DNA of 56,412 bases, from positions 1 to 56,412 of the forward strand of contig JABXGS010000015.1 of NCBI GenBank assembly GCA_016550425.1, in the 5' to 3' direction. Position numbers and translations under genes: made by a program. The notes under the pieces are model-generated. The model was not told the DNA's origin and did no database searches. It saw only the letters and a list, made by a program, of their open reading frames with translations. Shown in pieces: positions 1 through 9,227 of the stretch (its first letter is position 1; every line of letters starts with the position of its first letter). Origin of the DNA: an archaeon (GTDB taxonomy: Archaea; Asgardarchaeota; Hermodarchaeia; Hermodarchaeales; Hermodarchaeaceae).

Positions 1-627
1 ATTATTCGGTGAGCTTGATCTAGAATCCGGGCACGTTTTGACTTGTCCAATGGTGCTTGCATAGCGATGAATTTACCTTCTTTGTCTATCGCGGCAAACG
101 TAACATGAAGATCCGCTGTTTGCCCTCTCTTCAATTCTTGGGGATACGTTAGGAGTACTGCTCTGGCATACCCACTTCCATCATCGAGTTTACCTTGGAT
201 CAGAACACCAGCTAGGGTTGTTTTTCCACTGTTTACCCGTCCAACTAAGTTTATACCCAATGTTTCGGGAACCATCGGAGTAATAACTCGGGCTAAGGTG
301 AAACTTGTGACAATTCCTTGCTCGGTATTGTAATGTGTTTCTTCTAGAATCTCAATTCCCGCTTCCTTACATAGAGTTTTGAGGACGGATTTACTGATTT
401 CTACTTCATCGTTTGTGAGTCCATATACTTCCCATTTCTTTCCGTGAAGATCTTCGATTCCCACGACGAATTGTCCTAGCCCCTCGCTAGTAATTAATTT
501 TAATTGGGCAATCAGTTTTGCCCCACGATCTCCAGCTTTGTCTTTATCAGTTAGTGAACGTTTAAACTCAGTATTTCGTGTTTCTCCATTCTTTAGAAGT
601 TGTTCGAGATTAAAATCCGATGTCACT
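1..627 (-). CDS. GTPBP1-like translational GTPase (3' part beyond window)
   Basis: Partial gene running off the left edge; 209 codons are visible. The start is a GTG at 627 with GAGG about 8 bases upstream. Residues 1-120 form an N-terminal region beginning with an NGETRNTEFKR-like stretch, as seen ahead of the G domain in GTPBP1/GTPBP2-type GTPases. A P-loop GRVNSGKT lies at about 129-136, a variant of the GHVDHGKS of EF-Tu/EF-1A. A switch I-like region follows (GYARA about 152-156, then ELKRGQT). The rest of the G domain and the beta-barrel domains lie outside the window. Family members act in translation or mRNA surveillance. The N-terminal region plus the NSGKT P-loop argue against canonical aEF-1A or SelB, but the exact subfamily is inferred. 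Confidence 0.72.
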
Positions 628-704
628 CCGCTTCCTCACATAGTATATTTTCGTAATGAAAATAAATTGGGTGTCTGCATATCAGCCTTTTGTTTGCGTT
701 CCAA

Positions 705-1388
705 CTAGTCGTCCATCAGCTTCTGTTCTCGAAGATAGGATATAATCGGAGTCAATGTTGAAAAAATTGCGATTGCCCCCTCAGCTCTAAGTTCTTTCTC
801 GGTACGAAGTTTTGAACGCCGTGCAATACAGCGTATTCCTAGCTTATTTGCAGTCATGATATCGATGGTAGAATCACCAATGAATATTGTTTGTTCAGCA
901 GGAATATCAAAATGGTTAAGAATTAATTCTAGCCCCGCAGTAGCTGGTTTCATGTGGGGCGCCTCTTCACGGGTAATTAATAAATCAACATATTCCATCA
1001 ATCCAAATTTTTCCAAGAGATATTTGGCAACGGCTTTGTTGTCATTGGTTAAGATCGCAATATTGACTTGATACTGTTGTAGGGCTTTGAGAATCTCCTT
1101 GGCACCAGAAACTAACTGGGCTTTTTTTGCTCCTTCCCATTCGAATTTCACCGCCTCTAAATAGACCTCATCACGTAGTTTGCTTATCTCAATTGGAGTA
1201 AACCCTTTTTCACCCGCGTAGGCAAAAGCACTGCGGAGCAAGTCCTGCGTACTGTTCATTGGAAGAACGTGTGTCGGAAATTCATGTTCAATGAGTAGAT
1301 CTCGAATAGCTTGTCGCATAGCCTGAAAATCAATCTCTGCCGTAACTAGAGTGCCATCTAAATCAAATACGACAAGCTCGATTGCCAT
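705..1388 (-). CDS. HAD-superfamily hydrolase, phosphoglycolate phosphatase-like
   Basis: 227 aa, the usual length for a HAD phosphatase with a small alpha-helical C1 cap. Motif I is FDLDGTL (residues 8-14) with the nucleophile and acid/base aspartates. Motif II is ILTND near 112-116, motif III the lysine of HMKPA near 146, and motif IV FIGDSTID near 168-175 with the metal-binding aspartates. The cap is residues 15-90. The ATG at 1388 has GGAG about 10 bases upstream. The substrate cannot be read from sequence; phosphoglycolate or another small phosphate monoester is typical. It lies between the GTPBP1-like GTPase and the M42 peptidase, all on the minus strand, about 40 bases from the latter, so it may be co-transcribed. 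Confidence 0.85.
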   Translation of the reverse strand: MAIELVVFDLDGTLVTAEIDFQAMRQAIRDLLIEHEFPTHVLPMNSTQDLLRSAFAYAGEKGFTPIEISKLRDEVYLEAVKFEWEGAKKAQLVSGAKEILKALQQYQVNIAILTNDNKAVAKYLLEKFGLMEYVDLLITREEAPHMKPATAGLELILNHFDIPAEQTIFIGDSTIDIMTANKLGIRCIARRSKLRTEKELRAEGAIAIFSTLTPIISYLREQKLMDD

Positions 1389-1429
1389 AAGAGCATTACT
1401 CCACTCTTTTGATTTGAATGTGGGCTCTG

Positions 1430-2518
1430 CTAAAGGTCTGTGAAACTTTTAACAGTCTTTGAATCCAAGCCTTTCACTACTTCTACGAGCAAATCAATGG
1501 TTTGCTCAACGTCGTTTAGGTTTAGAATACCAACGTGGCTGTGGATGTGGCGTGTTGGCACACCAATAACCAAGCTGGGGCATCCCACTCGATCTAGGTG
1601 AATGACACCCGCATCTGTTCCGCCACCATACATTTGAGATAATTGGTAAGGTATTTTGGCTTTCTTCGCAGTTTTTATTACGAAGTCGAGTAAGGGTTGG
1701 TTGGGAATCATTGATCGATCCATGGTGCAAAATGCTGGTCCCTTGCCCAATTTTGTAGCAGCTTGTTCGGGTTTGATTCCAGGCATGTCGCCGGCGAGGT
1801 CAACTTCTAGAGCGAAACCAACATCTGGTTCAATGAGATGTGCAGTTGTCCGTGCGCCTCGTAGACCAACTTCTTCTTGTACTGTGGCCGCTCCAATTAC
1901 GGTATTCGGATGGCTAATCGATTCTTTCTTCAGTTGATAAACAACCTCCATAGCGATGAATGCTCCAAGACGGTCATCGAAAGCCTTTGCAGCAGCTAAT
2001 TTCCCATCCCGAATCAATTGGAAAGATGAATCAGGAATTATGGGATCTCCGATTTGAATTCCCATTTCTTTGATGTCGTCTTCAGATGATGCCCCTACGT
2101 CGAGGAACATTTGATCGAGTTCTACGAGCTTCTTTCGTTCGTCTGGTTTTAGAATGTGGGGAGGCTTGGCTCCAAAAACGCCGAAATATTGCTCATTTTT
2201 ACGCGTTTTGATAATTACCCTTTGGGCGAGAACAACCTGGCTCCACCATCCACCCAAAGGATTTACTTTGAGAAATCCATCTTTGGTGATTCCTGAGACG
2301 ATGAATCCTACCTCATCAACGTGGCCTGCAAAAAGTATTCGCGGTGTTTTCGCTGTTCCTTTTTTGATGAACTGAACACTTCCGAGTTTGTCAATGGTGA
2401 TTTCATCGGCAATTGGACGCATTGTCTTAGCAACGATGGCAGAGGCTTCTCGTTCGAAACCACTTGGTCCAAATGCATCTACCAGGGTTTGTAATAGTTT
2501 TATCCGTCTTTTATTCAT
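1430..2518 (-). CDS. M42 family aminopeptidase (TET/glutamyl aminopeptidase type)
   Basis: 362 aa, the standard size for M42 peptidases, cytosolic di-metal aminopeptidases that form tetrahedral dodecamers and trim peptides after the proteasome. Visible metal-site motifs in order: AGHVDEVGF (about 65-73), AFDDRLG (about 179-185), the acid/ligand pair in QEEVGLRGA (about 215-223), an aspartate in LEVDLAGD (about 238-245), a GGGTDAG turn (about 299-305) and HSHVG (about 327-331). All expected ligands appear present, so it should be active. The ATG at 2518 is supported by AGGTG 8 bases upstream. Substrate preference (acidic, hydrophobic or basic residues) cannot be decided. Confidence 0.9.
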   Translation of the reverse strand: MNKRRIKLLQTLVDAFGPSGFEREASAIVAKTMRPIADEITIDKLGSVQFIKKGTAKTPRILFAGHVDEVGFIVSGITKDGFLKVNPLGGWWSQVVLAQRVIIKTRKNEQYFGVFGAKPPHILKPDERKKLVELDQMFLDVGASSEDDIKEMGIQIGDPIIPDSSFQLIRDGKLAAAKAFDDRLGAFIAMEVVYQLKKESISHPNTVIGAATVQEEVGLRGARTTAHLIEPDVGFALEVDLAGDMPGIKPEQAATKLGKGPAFCTMDRSMIPNQPLLDFVIKTAKKAKIPYQLSQMYGGGTDAGVIHLDRVGCPSLVIGVPTRHIHSHVGILNLNDVEQTIDLLVEVVKGLDSKTVKSFTDL

Positions 2519-2665
2519 GAGATGGCACCTAACACGAATTCATCTCATTAGTTAGATAAGCTTTTTTCAGGCTGCAGAACTTTATCAAGAACCGGGTCTT
2601 TTTCTAGGAAGAAACAAGTTTATCCTTCATGAGGGGACAATTCAGGTGTAACGGAGTGTTCAAAG

Positions 2666-3487
2666 ATGACTTTGAAAGTTGAGGAGCTCGCTAAACTAAT
2701 TGATCATACACGACTCAAACCGGAGACAAAACAAGCTAAGATTTCGGAACTCTGCGAAGAAGCAATAGCTTACGATTTCGCATCAGTATGCATCAACCCC
2801 GTGCATGTGAAGTATGCTGCGGAGTTATTACAAGACTCTTCAGTAGCAGTTTGTGCTGTTGTGGGATTTCCCTTAGGTGCCACATTTTCGAAAGCCAAAG
2901 CATTTGAGGCAAAGGAAGCGCTTGATAAAGGCGCTTCCGAGCTTGATATGGTAATTAACATCGGAGCGCTTAAAGACAAACACTATGACTTGGTTCAATC
3001 GGATATCGAAGCCGTTGTAAGTGTAGCTGATGGAGCAATAGTGAAAGTCATTCTTGAAACGGGCTTCCTCATCGATGATGAAAAACGGCAAGCCTGTCTT
3101 CTTTGTAAAGATGCTGGGGCAGATTTTGTGAAAACATCTACTGGATTTGGGCCAATGGGCGCTACACCATATGATGTGAAGTTAATGCGAGAAACTGTAG
3201 GTAACAAAATGGGTGTAAAAGCAGCGGGAGGCATTCGAACCTTCAAGGATGCGTTACGCATGGTTGATGCAGGCGCAAACCGTCTGGGCACCAGTTCTGG
3301 TGTAGCCATAATAGAGGGCTTTCGTTGGGCAGGTTATAGTGATACATTTCTTGAACCTGACAAACCATGTTGGACTTGCCCAAGTCGACAAGCGAGTCTG
3401 GCCAAACAACCCAAGGAAGTGTATCTCTGGTATAAACAAAGATGTGTCACATGTCCGCATCGTGATCAAAACGTTTTCAATGATTAG
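2666..3487 (+). CDS. deoC: deoxyribose-phosphate aldolase with C-terminal tetra-cysteine extension
   Basis: Cleaves 2-deoxyribose-5-phosphate to glyceraldehyde-3-phosphate and acetaldehyde. 273 aa; residues 1-225 are a complete class I aldolase TIM barrel: DHTRLKP near the start, ELDMVIN with the catalytic aspartate (about 91-97), VKTSTGF with the Schiff-base lysine (about 151-157) and GVKAAGGI with the proton-relay lysine (about 178-185). Typical DeoC proteins end soon after this. Here about 45 further residues carry two CxxCP motifs, CWTCP and CVTCP, spaced like a zinc-ribbon or metal-binding knuckle. The gene stops 11 bases before the aldehyde oxidoreductase, which has a perfect AGGAGG site, so the two are almost certainly one operon. 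GGAG lies about 10 bases before this ATG. Confidence 0.93.
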   Translation: MTLKVEELAKLIDHTRLKPETKQAKISELCEEAIAYDFASVCINPVHVKYAAELLQDSSVAVCAVVGFPLGATFSKAKAFEAKEALDKGASELDMVINIGALKDKHYDLVQSDIEAVVSVADGAIVKVILETGFLIDDEKRQACLLCKDAGADFVKTSTGFGPMGATPYDVKLMRETVGNKMGVKAAGGIRTFKDALRMVDAGANRLGTSSGVAIIEGFRWAGYSDTFLEPDKPCWTCPSRQASLAKQPKEVYLWYKQRCVTCPHRDQNVFND

Positions 3488-3498
3488 GAGGCTTTCAG

Positions 3499-5286
3499 AT
3501 GGCAAACAAATCAAGTCAAGCATATGCTAACACGAAACTGCTTTGGGTTTCACTCACCAAACAAACCACTCAAGAAAAAACCCTTTCGCAGCCTTTTTTC
3601 ACCCAGTTCTTGGGAGGTCGTGGACTTGGAGTTAAAATCGTCTATGATCACGTTACTCCTGATATCGCACCTCTAGCTCCAGAGAACCTTTTGGTATTTG
3701 CGATTGGTCCTCTGACGGCGACTGCTGCACCAACTGGAGGACGATTTGCAGTGATTACAAAATCTCCGTTAACCGGAACAATGTTTGATTCGAATTGCGG
3801 GGGGCATTTTGGTCCCCAGCTACGAAAAGCGGGATATGCGGGATTAGTCTTAGAGGGGCGGGCTCAATCACCCACCTATTTATGGATTAATAACGAAACT
3901 GTTGAATTTCGATCAGCTAAAGATATATGGGGTCAGGAGGTCAGTCCCTCCACCGATTACCTACTTGATGAAACCGATCAAAAAGCTCAAGTTGCATGCA
4001 TTGGACCAGCTGGAGAGAACCAAGTCAGGTTAGCTGCCATCATTAATGATAAACATCGTGCAGCTGGTCGGGGTGGCGTTGGCGCTGTAATGGGTTCCAA
4101 GAATTTGAAGGCACTTGTTATTCGTGGTACAAACCAAGTTTCAATTACAAATCCTGAACAGCTTGATCTGGTTGTAAATCGTTTACGGCGGCTTATCAAG
4201 AAGGATTCCGTCACGAACAAATCCCTCCCCGTTTATGGAACTGCGGTCTTGGTCAATCTAATAAACGAATATGGAATGCTACCAACATACAACTTTCAGG
4301 AGGGCACCTTCAATGATGCTGAGGGGGTTTCAGGGGAAAAACTGTTAGAACGGTTCTTTGTTAAGAGGTATCATTGTTTTGGTTGCCCAATAGGTTGCGG
4401 TCGAATCACTGAAGTTCGTGGTGAAACAATTGGTGGTCCTGAATATGAAACAATTTGGGCATTAGGGCCTGAATGTGGTATCAACGATCTTGAATGGATT
4501 ACAACCGCCAATCATCGATGCAATGAGCTTGGGATGGACACCATCTCAGTGGGAAGCACAATTGGTTGTGCAATGGAACTTGCTAAGACTGGTAACCTTA
4601 AAGCTGAATTAAAATTCGGTAAAACGAAGGGATTACTTGAACTCGTTGAGGATACTGCTTATGCTCGGGGTTTGGGGGCAGAAATTGGACAAGGATCTAA
4701 AATTTTAGCTACAAGATACAACGCTCCGGATTTAGCTATGCAAGTGAAAGGGCTAGAACTTCCGGCCTATGATCCAAGAGGAGTTCAAGGACACGCATTG
4801 GCCTATGCTACTTCTAATCGTGGCGGCTGCCATCTACGGGCATACTTAATTGGCCCAGAAATTCTCGGGTCTCCTGTTCTTGTTGATCGCGACCGAATTG
4901 ATGGGAAAGCTGAACTCGTTATTCTATTTCAGAATCTATCGGCAGCTATGGATTCCTTAGTCCTTTGCCGATTTACCACCTTTGCCTTCAGCGTCGAAGA
5001 CTATGCAGACTTAATTAGTGCAGCCACCTCCTTGACGGTGACCGGAAAAGACTTTCTCCAAATTGGGGAAAGGATTTGGAACTTGGAACGGTTGTTTAAT
5101 CTCCGTGAAGGATTTACTGCTGAAGATGACTGCCTCCCTCCACGATTTTCCAGTCCATTACCTGAGGGAGGTTCTCGAAACCGGATAGCTCATTTAGACA
5201 AAATGCTTCCTAAATACTATAAACTTCGAGGCTGGGACACTAAAGGGCAACCAGAAAAATCGCGTCTAAACCAGCTTGAGCTCTAG
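3499..5286 (+). CDS. aor: tungsten-containing aldehyde ferredoxin oxidoreductase
   Basis: 595 aa, full family length. Oxidises aldehydes to carboxylic acids and passes electrons to ferredoxin, using a tungsten-bispyranopterin cofactor and one [4Fe-4S] cluster. The N-terminal domain has GGRGLG (about 36-41) and APENLLVFAIGPLT (about 57-70). The cluster cysteines are CFGCPIGC (about 292-299) and the distal cysteine in DSLVLCRF (near 490). The glycine- and basic-rich pterin-binding stretches are retained (GRGGVGAVMGSKNLKA near 190). AGGAGG 9 bases upstream fixes the ATG. The position directly behind deoC suggests acetaldehyde as a substrate (inference). The PAP2-like membrane gene follows after 29 bases. 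Confidence 0.94.
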   Translation: MANKSSQAYANTKLLWVSLTKQTTQEKTLSQPFFTQFLGGRGLGVKIVYDHVTPDIAPLAPENLLVFAIGPLTATAAPTGGRFAVITKSPLTGTMFDSNCGGHFGPQLRKAGYAGLVLEGRAQSPTYLWINNETVEFRSAKDIWGQEVSPSTDYLLDETDQKAQVACIGPAGENQVRLAAIINDKHRAAGRGGVGAVMGSKNLKALVIRGTNQVSITNPEQLDLVVNRLRRLIKKDSVTNKSLPVYGTAVLVNLINEYGMLPTYNFQEGTFNDAEGVSGEKLLERFFVKRYHCFGCPIGCGRITEVRGETIGGPEYETIWALGPECGINDLEWITTANHRCNELGMDTISVGSTIGCAMELAKTGNLKAELKFGKTKGLLELVEDTAYARGLGAEIGQGSKILATRYNAPDLAMQVKGLELPAYDPRGVQGHALAYATSNRGGCHLRAYLIGPEILGSPVLVDRDRIDGKAELVILFQNLSAAMDSLVLCRFTTFAFSVEDYADLISAATSLTVTGKDFLQIGERIWNLERLFNLREGFTAEDDCLPPRFSSPLPEGGSRNRIAHLDKMLPKYYKLRGWDTKGQPEKSRLNQLEL

Positions 5287-5315
5287 AACCATATGGTGCA
5301 TTTAGAGGTAATTGA

Positions 5316-5936
5316 ATGGTAAATCCTACAAATTCTACGGTTTCTATCCTGTTTGCTCGAATTCTTTCTAATCTTCTATCTCCGCCTATTATTGCACTTG
5401 GTGCGGTTTTGGTCCTTGCGTTTTATTCTCCCATCGGAACTGGTATTATCTTTCCTTGGCATTCGTTTCTCATCGGACTCATTTTCGTCGTCATTGGTCC
5501 CGTCGTTCCTCTCTCTTTCATGGTGGCGTGGGGCAGAATTACTTTCGATGTCAAAAATCGCCGTGATCGTCCTCTCCTTTATCTTGCTGCCATTATTGTC
5601 TACATTACGGGAGCGATGGTTGCATGGTTTTATCAGAATCATACCATGGCTGTTATTGCGGTTGCATATGCCGCTGTTACCTCAGCAATAACCTTGGTAA
5701 GCCTTTTTTGGAAAGTTTCCGCACACGCGGCAGGAGTTACGGGACCAATCACCAGCTTAATTTGGGTGTACGGTTTTATTCTGATTCCCTTCATGCTTTT
5801 GGCTGGAATCGTAGCTTGGGCACGATGGAAACTAAAACTCCATACTCCTTTACAGTTACTTAGCGGCATTCTCATCGCAATAGTGGTTACTGCGTGTGTT
5901 TATCTGATTTTCTGGGGTTTTCCAGTTGCTCTTTAG
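5316..5936 (+). CDS. PAP2-like integral membrane phosphatase
   Basis: 206 aa with about six hydrophobic helices (roughly 9-32, 43-66, 87-108, 110-128, 143-165, 178-203). Three polar loop motifs fall in the order expected of PAP2 phosphatases, although degenerate: KNRRDRP (about 78-84) for the KxxxxxxRP motif, SAHAAG (about 134-139) for PSGH, and ARWKLKLHTPLQLLSG (about 167-182) for the SRxxxxxHxxxD motif. Members dephosphorylate lipid phosphates or prenyl diphosphates at the membrane. The start has AGAGGT about 7 bases upstream. It is the third gene of the deoC-aor run and ends 12 bases from the convergent long orphan gene. Its role in that operon is unclear. Confidence 0.6.
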   Translation: MVNPTNSTVSILFARILSNLLSPPIIALGAVLVLAFYSPIGTGIIFPWHSFLIGLIFVVIGPVVPLSFMVAWGRITFDVKNRRDRPLLYLAAIIVYITGAMVAWFYQNHTMAVIAVAYAAVTSAITLVSLFWKVSAHAAGVTGPITSLIWVYGFILIPFMLLAGIVAWARWKLKLHTPLQLLSGILIAIVVTACVYLIFWGFPVAL

Positions 5937-5948
5937 ATTCTGAGCAGT

Positions 5949-8900
5949 TTAAGCAATCTCTATGTTCATAGTAATTGTATCTGGCAATCTGTTGGTTAAG
6001 TTCAGCTCATAGATTAGAATTCCTTTTGCTTCTCGATGTTCTGCAACAACAGGCAATCGAGGCAATTCAACCTGTGCTCCCGGAATTTGAATCATCACAG
6101 CTTCAGGGTCTTGTGAAAGTGCGTCGACTCCTAAAATTTGTAGTGTTACTGTTGCAGCCAAATCCTCAGTAGTGATTAACCAGAATCCAATAGACACATT
6201 GTTTTCACTAGGCTTTTGGAGTGTGAGCCAACTTTGAATTTTATCGCCTTTGTAGGTGCTGCATAAAATTGGGGTTATTTCGTACCAAATAAGATCAGTA
6301 GGTTTTGTTGATGGACGAAGATTAGAGAAAGTGCGCGTTTTCATCTGTATTTGTCCGTCAATGGAGATTTCGGGTTCAATTTGGAGGCTGATTCGAAACT
6401 GTTCATCAGCTAGAGTAAAACTTGTTTCAGCGTCCTCGAGTCGAAAACCAGAATCGAGGATAGACTCGTCACCCAGTTGGAAAGCCCATTGCCGTTCTAA
6501 TTGTGTCGCTAACTGGGCTTGTTCTTTCGAACCGATTTGACTTGCCTCACGAAGTAGTTCGGTTAATTGTCGTCGAACCGAATCAAGCTTGTCTTTGCCT
6601 TGAGCTAGACTTGTAAATGTCAAAGGAACTTGGGTGTTCAATATCCTTGAAGCTTGTAACCGAGTAGCGGCTTCAGTTACGTCGATACTTTCTAAGGCTT
6701 CGATTCCCTCTTGATAGACTAGATCCCATTCTTTGAAAATAAGAATTTGTGTGGATAGCGTCGGATTTGTTCTTAGGCGTGTCTGCATTAATTGGTTGTA
6801 TTGAGATAATGCCGCTTCGATTGTGATGGGGTTCTCTTCCTTTGCTGCTGCTTTGAGTGCTTTTTCAATTTGGGTTGTTGCTCTTCGTAATAGGCGGTGT
6901 TGGGCACCTGCAGATGTTGACAGAGTTGCCAGTTTTGCTGTGGCGCTTCCTGCGGCACTTAAAGCCAGAATTTCATTGTGTGTATCACCTTGGGCTGCAG
7001 CAGCTTTCGCTAGTGTCTGAGCAAGGTTTTCGCTTTTTGTCAATAGGGTTTCCCATTGTGAATCTTCTGCTGGGTGTTCATCATGAACTAGGGCGTTGAT
7101 ATTTCGCAGTAATAGGAATGCAAAGGGATACGTTGTTTTCGTTATCTTGTCAACGGCAGGCATAAACGTGAGGGTCTGCTCCACAAACTCTTGTGCGTCT
7201 TTTTTCAATTTATATGCGTCTTGAACATCAGTTACCTTTGTTATACGCTGGAGAAGAATCCAAATTAGAAGCGATCCAGCTTTCAAAGCCTTTGCTTGAT
7301 GTCGTCCTTTTACCTGTGCCACCATTGCCGTGGTTGCATAATCTTCCAATTTATCCAGATCCTTTGTGGGAAAGGATGCACTAATTTTTCCTGAGGAATC
7401 TGGCGTTACAGTTGAAATTAAGAGCTGCAAGGCTAATTGTGCACGTATTTTGGGGTCTTTGGTTTGAAAATAGAGGTGTTCGTTAAGTTGATTACTTCGT
7501 TCCATCAGCAGGTGTGCTGACTCACTTATGGTTGCAACTGGTCTCTGTGAGAGTTGTTGGGTTATCTTCGATACAACCTCAAGATCTTGGTCGTTGATTT
7601 TGGTCGATGGGGAAATCTCTGGAATCAATTGAGTTGCGTATTTCGCTGCCGTGCTTAGAAGGCTATCCTTCTCTGCGTCAGGGGCCGCTTCAGTAAGGCG
7701 GAGTATGGCTTTTATCAATTCACGGTGAATTGCCAGGGAAGCTTCAGGTTCCGTATTAAGTTGTTGCAATTGATTAAGTGCGATTTGTTGGAATTTCACA
7801 TGTAATTTTGCCAACACATAACGAGCTTCAGAGGCTTCAATTTTTGGCATTAATCTGGCGAGAAGTCTGTCCAGCTGCTTTGACATGCGAAGAATGAGAT
7901 TTTGGTCTATGGGACGATCCAATAAGGGTATTGTGCTGATGAGTGTTTTGAGTGTGCCCGTGGTCGCTTCTTCAAGGATTTCTGGTGAGTCTGAAGAAAT
8001 CTCGCCAGTTAAGCGGAGAATATAGTCAAGCTGTTTGACAGCTCTGGCTATATCATCAAGTGCCCGATAATTGAATACCGCGGTGCGTGCAAATCGTAGA
8101 CTTCGTAATAGATCATCTCCGAACGCTTTATCCGATTTTCCCTGTGCCATTTCAAACCAGAGTGTGCTTGCCCGTGTTGCCAATTTCGCGGTTGAGTAGG
8201 CATCTCGAAGTTCAATTGCTGCGTTCATTGCAGTCGTTAGATGCTTAAGCTGTGACTGACGCAGTTTCTGGGTTGACATGGTTTGGTGTAGGCGATCTTT
8301 CAAATGCTGTTCGCTGATGTCCAAAACCTTCAGATCATCAATCGATTGAAGCGCTGTTACGATGATCTTTCCTGTTTCTCTCCCTCTGTCCTCCATTATC
8401 TTATGAAGGGCTTTCCAATTTCTTGTGAGTTTACGTAATAGGGCAATTTGTTTTGTGGGGTCATCCTCTTGTGTGAATTCATTGATTGTGTCTTTGGCTT
8501 TGGCTGTCTGGTAGGCAAGAAGTGAGTTTCGCTGAAACTTTTCAGCAAATTCAATGATTTGCTCTAATTCCGCTTTCATTGTGGTTTCAGGAATAATGAG
8601 AAGGCGGTGTAATAGTATTTGTAAGACTGTTTCTATTGTTGAGGCATTCGTATCTTCTAGGGTTTCCAGAATCGTGGCTATTGCTGAAGCTTCAAGCGCA
8701 ATTAACTCTTTTCGGAAATCTCCGTCTGGGACAATCCCTAAAAGCCAATGGCTTTTCCATAGAAGTTCTACGGGTTCGACTTTGCGTTTAGCTGTGATAT
8801 CTGCCAAAGTGCTTTCTAGGTGGTGTCGACCAAAATAGCGCGTTTCAAGGGCCTCATGAATCGTAAGATCCGTATTCTTTGCTAACGTGACTGCATCTTG

Positions 8901-9026
8901 AAGTTTCTTTTCATAAAGAAAGATTTGGCTTAAATTATTGATTCCCCGCTTGTCAAGTTTCTTTTGAAGTTTTGTAGGAAGGCTTGATAAATCTGATAAA
9001 GAAATGGAAAGGTCAATGCCAACCAT
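5949..9026 (-). CDS. large orphan alpha-solenoid protein with C-terminal beta domain
   Basis: 1025 aa from the ATG at 9026, which has GGTGA 5 bases upstream; an in-frame GTG at 9044 lacks comparable support. I do not recognise a family. Residues about 8-40 look like a helix-hairpin-helix module (LPTKLQKKLDKRGINNLSQI). Residues 50-870 are almost wholly amphipathic helices rich in A, L, Q, K, E with regular 35-45-residue spacing, as in TPR/HEAT-type solenoids. The last 150 residues switch to beta-strand-like alternation (ISLQIEPEISIDGQIQMK, then WYEITPILC), suggesting an Ig-like sandwich. There is no signal peptide or membrane segment, so it should be cytosolic. A solenoid plus terminal beta-sandwich recalls eukaryotic coat or tethering subunits in outline only; function unknown. 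Confidence 0.7.
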   Translation of the reverse strand: MVGIDLSISLSDLSSLPTKLQKKLDKRGINNLSQIFLYEKKLQDAVTLAKNTDLTIHEALETRYFGRHHLESTLADITAKRKVEPVELLWKSHWLLGIVPDGDFRKELIALEASAIATILETLEDTNASTIETVLQILLHRLLIIPETTMKAELEQIIEFAEKFQRNSLLAYQTAKAKDTINEFTQEDDPTKQIALLRKLTRNWKALHKIMEDRGRETGKIIVTALQSIDDLKVLDISEQHLKDRLHQTMSTQKLRQSQLKHLTTAMNAAIELRDAYSTAKLATRASTLWFEMAQGKSDKAFGDDLLRSLRFARTAVFNYRALDDIARAVKQLDYILRLTGEISSDSPEILEEATTGTLKTLISTIPLLDRPIDQNLILRMSKQLDRLLARLMPKIEASEARYVLAKLHVKFQQIALNQLQQLNTEPEASLAIHRELIKAILRLTEAAPDAEKDSLLSTAAKYATQLIPEISPSTKINDQDLEVVSKITQQLSQRPVATISESAHLLMERSNQLNEHLYFQTKDPKIRAQLALQLLISTVTPDSSGKISASFPTKDLDKLEDYATTAMVAQVKGRHQAKALKAGSLLIWILLQRITKVTDVQDAYKLKKDAQEFVEQTLTFMPAVDKITKTTYPFAFLLLRNINALVHDEHPAEDSQWETLLTKSENLAQTLAKAAAAQGDTHNEILALSAAGSATAKLATLSTSAGAQHRLLRRATTQIEKALKAAAKEENPITIEAALSQYNQLMQTRLRTNPTLSTQILIFKEWDLVYQEGIEALESIDVTEAATRLQASRILNTQVPLTFTSLAQGKDKLDSVRRQLTELLREASQIGSKEQAQLATQLERQWAFQLGDESILDSGFRLEDAETSFTLADEQFRISLQIEPEISIDGQIQMKTRTFSNLRPSTKPTDLIWYEITPILCSTYKGDKIQSWLTLQKPSENNVSIGFWLITTEDLAATVTLQILGVDALSQDPEAVMIQIPGAQVELPRLPVVAEHREAKGILIYELNLTNRLPDTITMNIEIA

Positions 9027-9089
9027 TTTATTCACCACTTTCACTAGTTAGGGGCGCAAAACAAGAATAAGAAATTTTGCAGAATGGCA

Positions 9090-9189
9090 TTACTCGCCCT
9101 TCACTCTCAAAGATTCAATACGTTAGTTAAGCCCCGTTACAAGTTCCTCAACTGCCTCATCTGGAATCCTTGAAATCATTACTATAGGT
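9090..9189 (-). pseudogene. degenerate copy of the metG 3' end (copy A)
   Basis: Reading the minus strand towards 9090 gives IPDEAVEELVTGLN, a stop, then RIESLRVKGE and a TAA. The C-terminus of the true MetRS at 16161 reads ISDEAVEKLATGLNQRIESARAKAK. Frame and stop position are conserved, but Gln has become TAA and several residues differ, so this is an old remnant of a metG 3' end lying 7 kb away. Downstream, towards 9070, the sequence TAAGAAATTTTGC also matches the flank of the true gene. Nothing upstream of about 9190 resembles the metG body. Confidence 0.8.
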
Positions 9190-9227
9190 TGGGGAAATTC
9201 TTATCCTAGGTAAACTGGATCCTTCTT

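Noticed and set aside
2666..3487. DeoC tail as a separate small gene fused by read-through
   Set aside because: No stop, start or ribosome site separates tail and barrel; the frame is continuous to a normal stop followed by the AOR ribosome site.
5353..5691. Hydrophobic 112-codon frame overlapping the PAP2-like gene
   Set aside because: Same strand, other frame of a membrane-protein gene; T-rich codons give apparent hydrophobicity. The PAP2 frame has the ribosome site and motifs.
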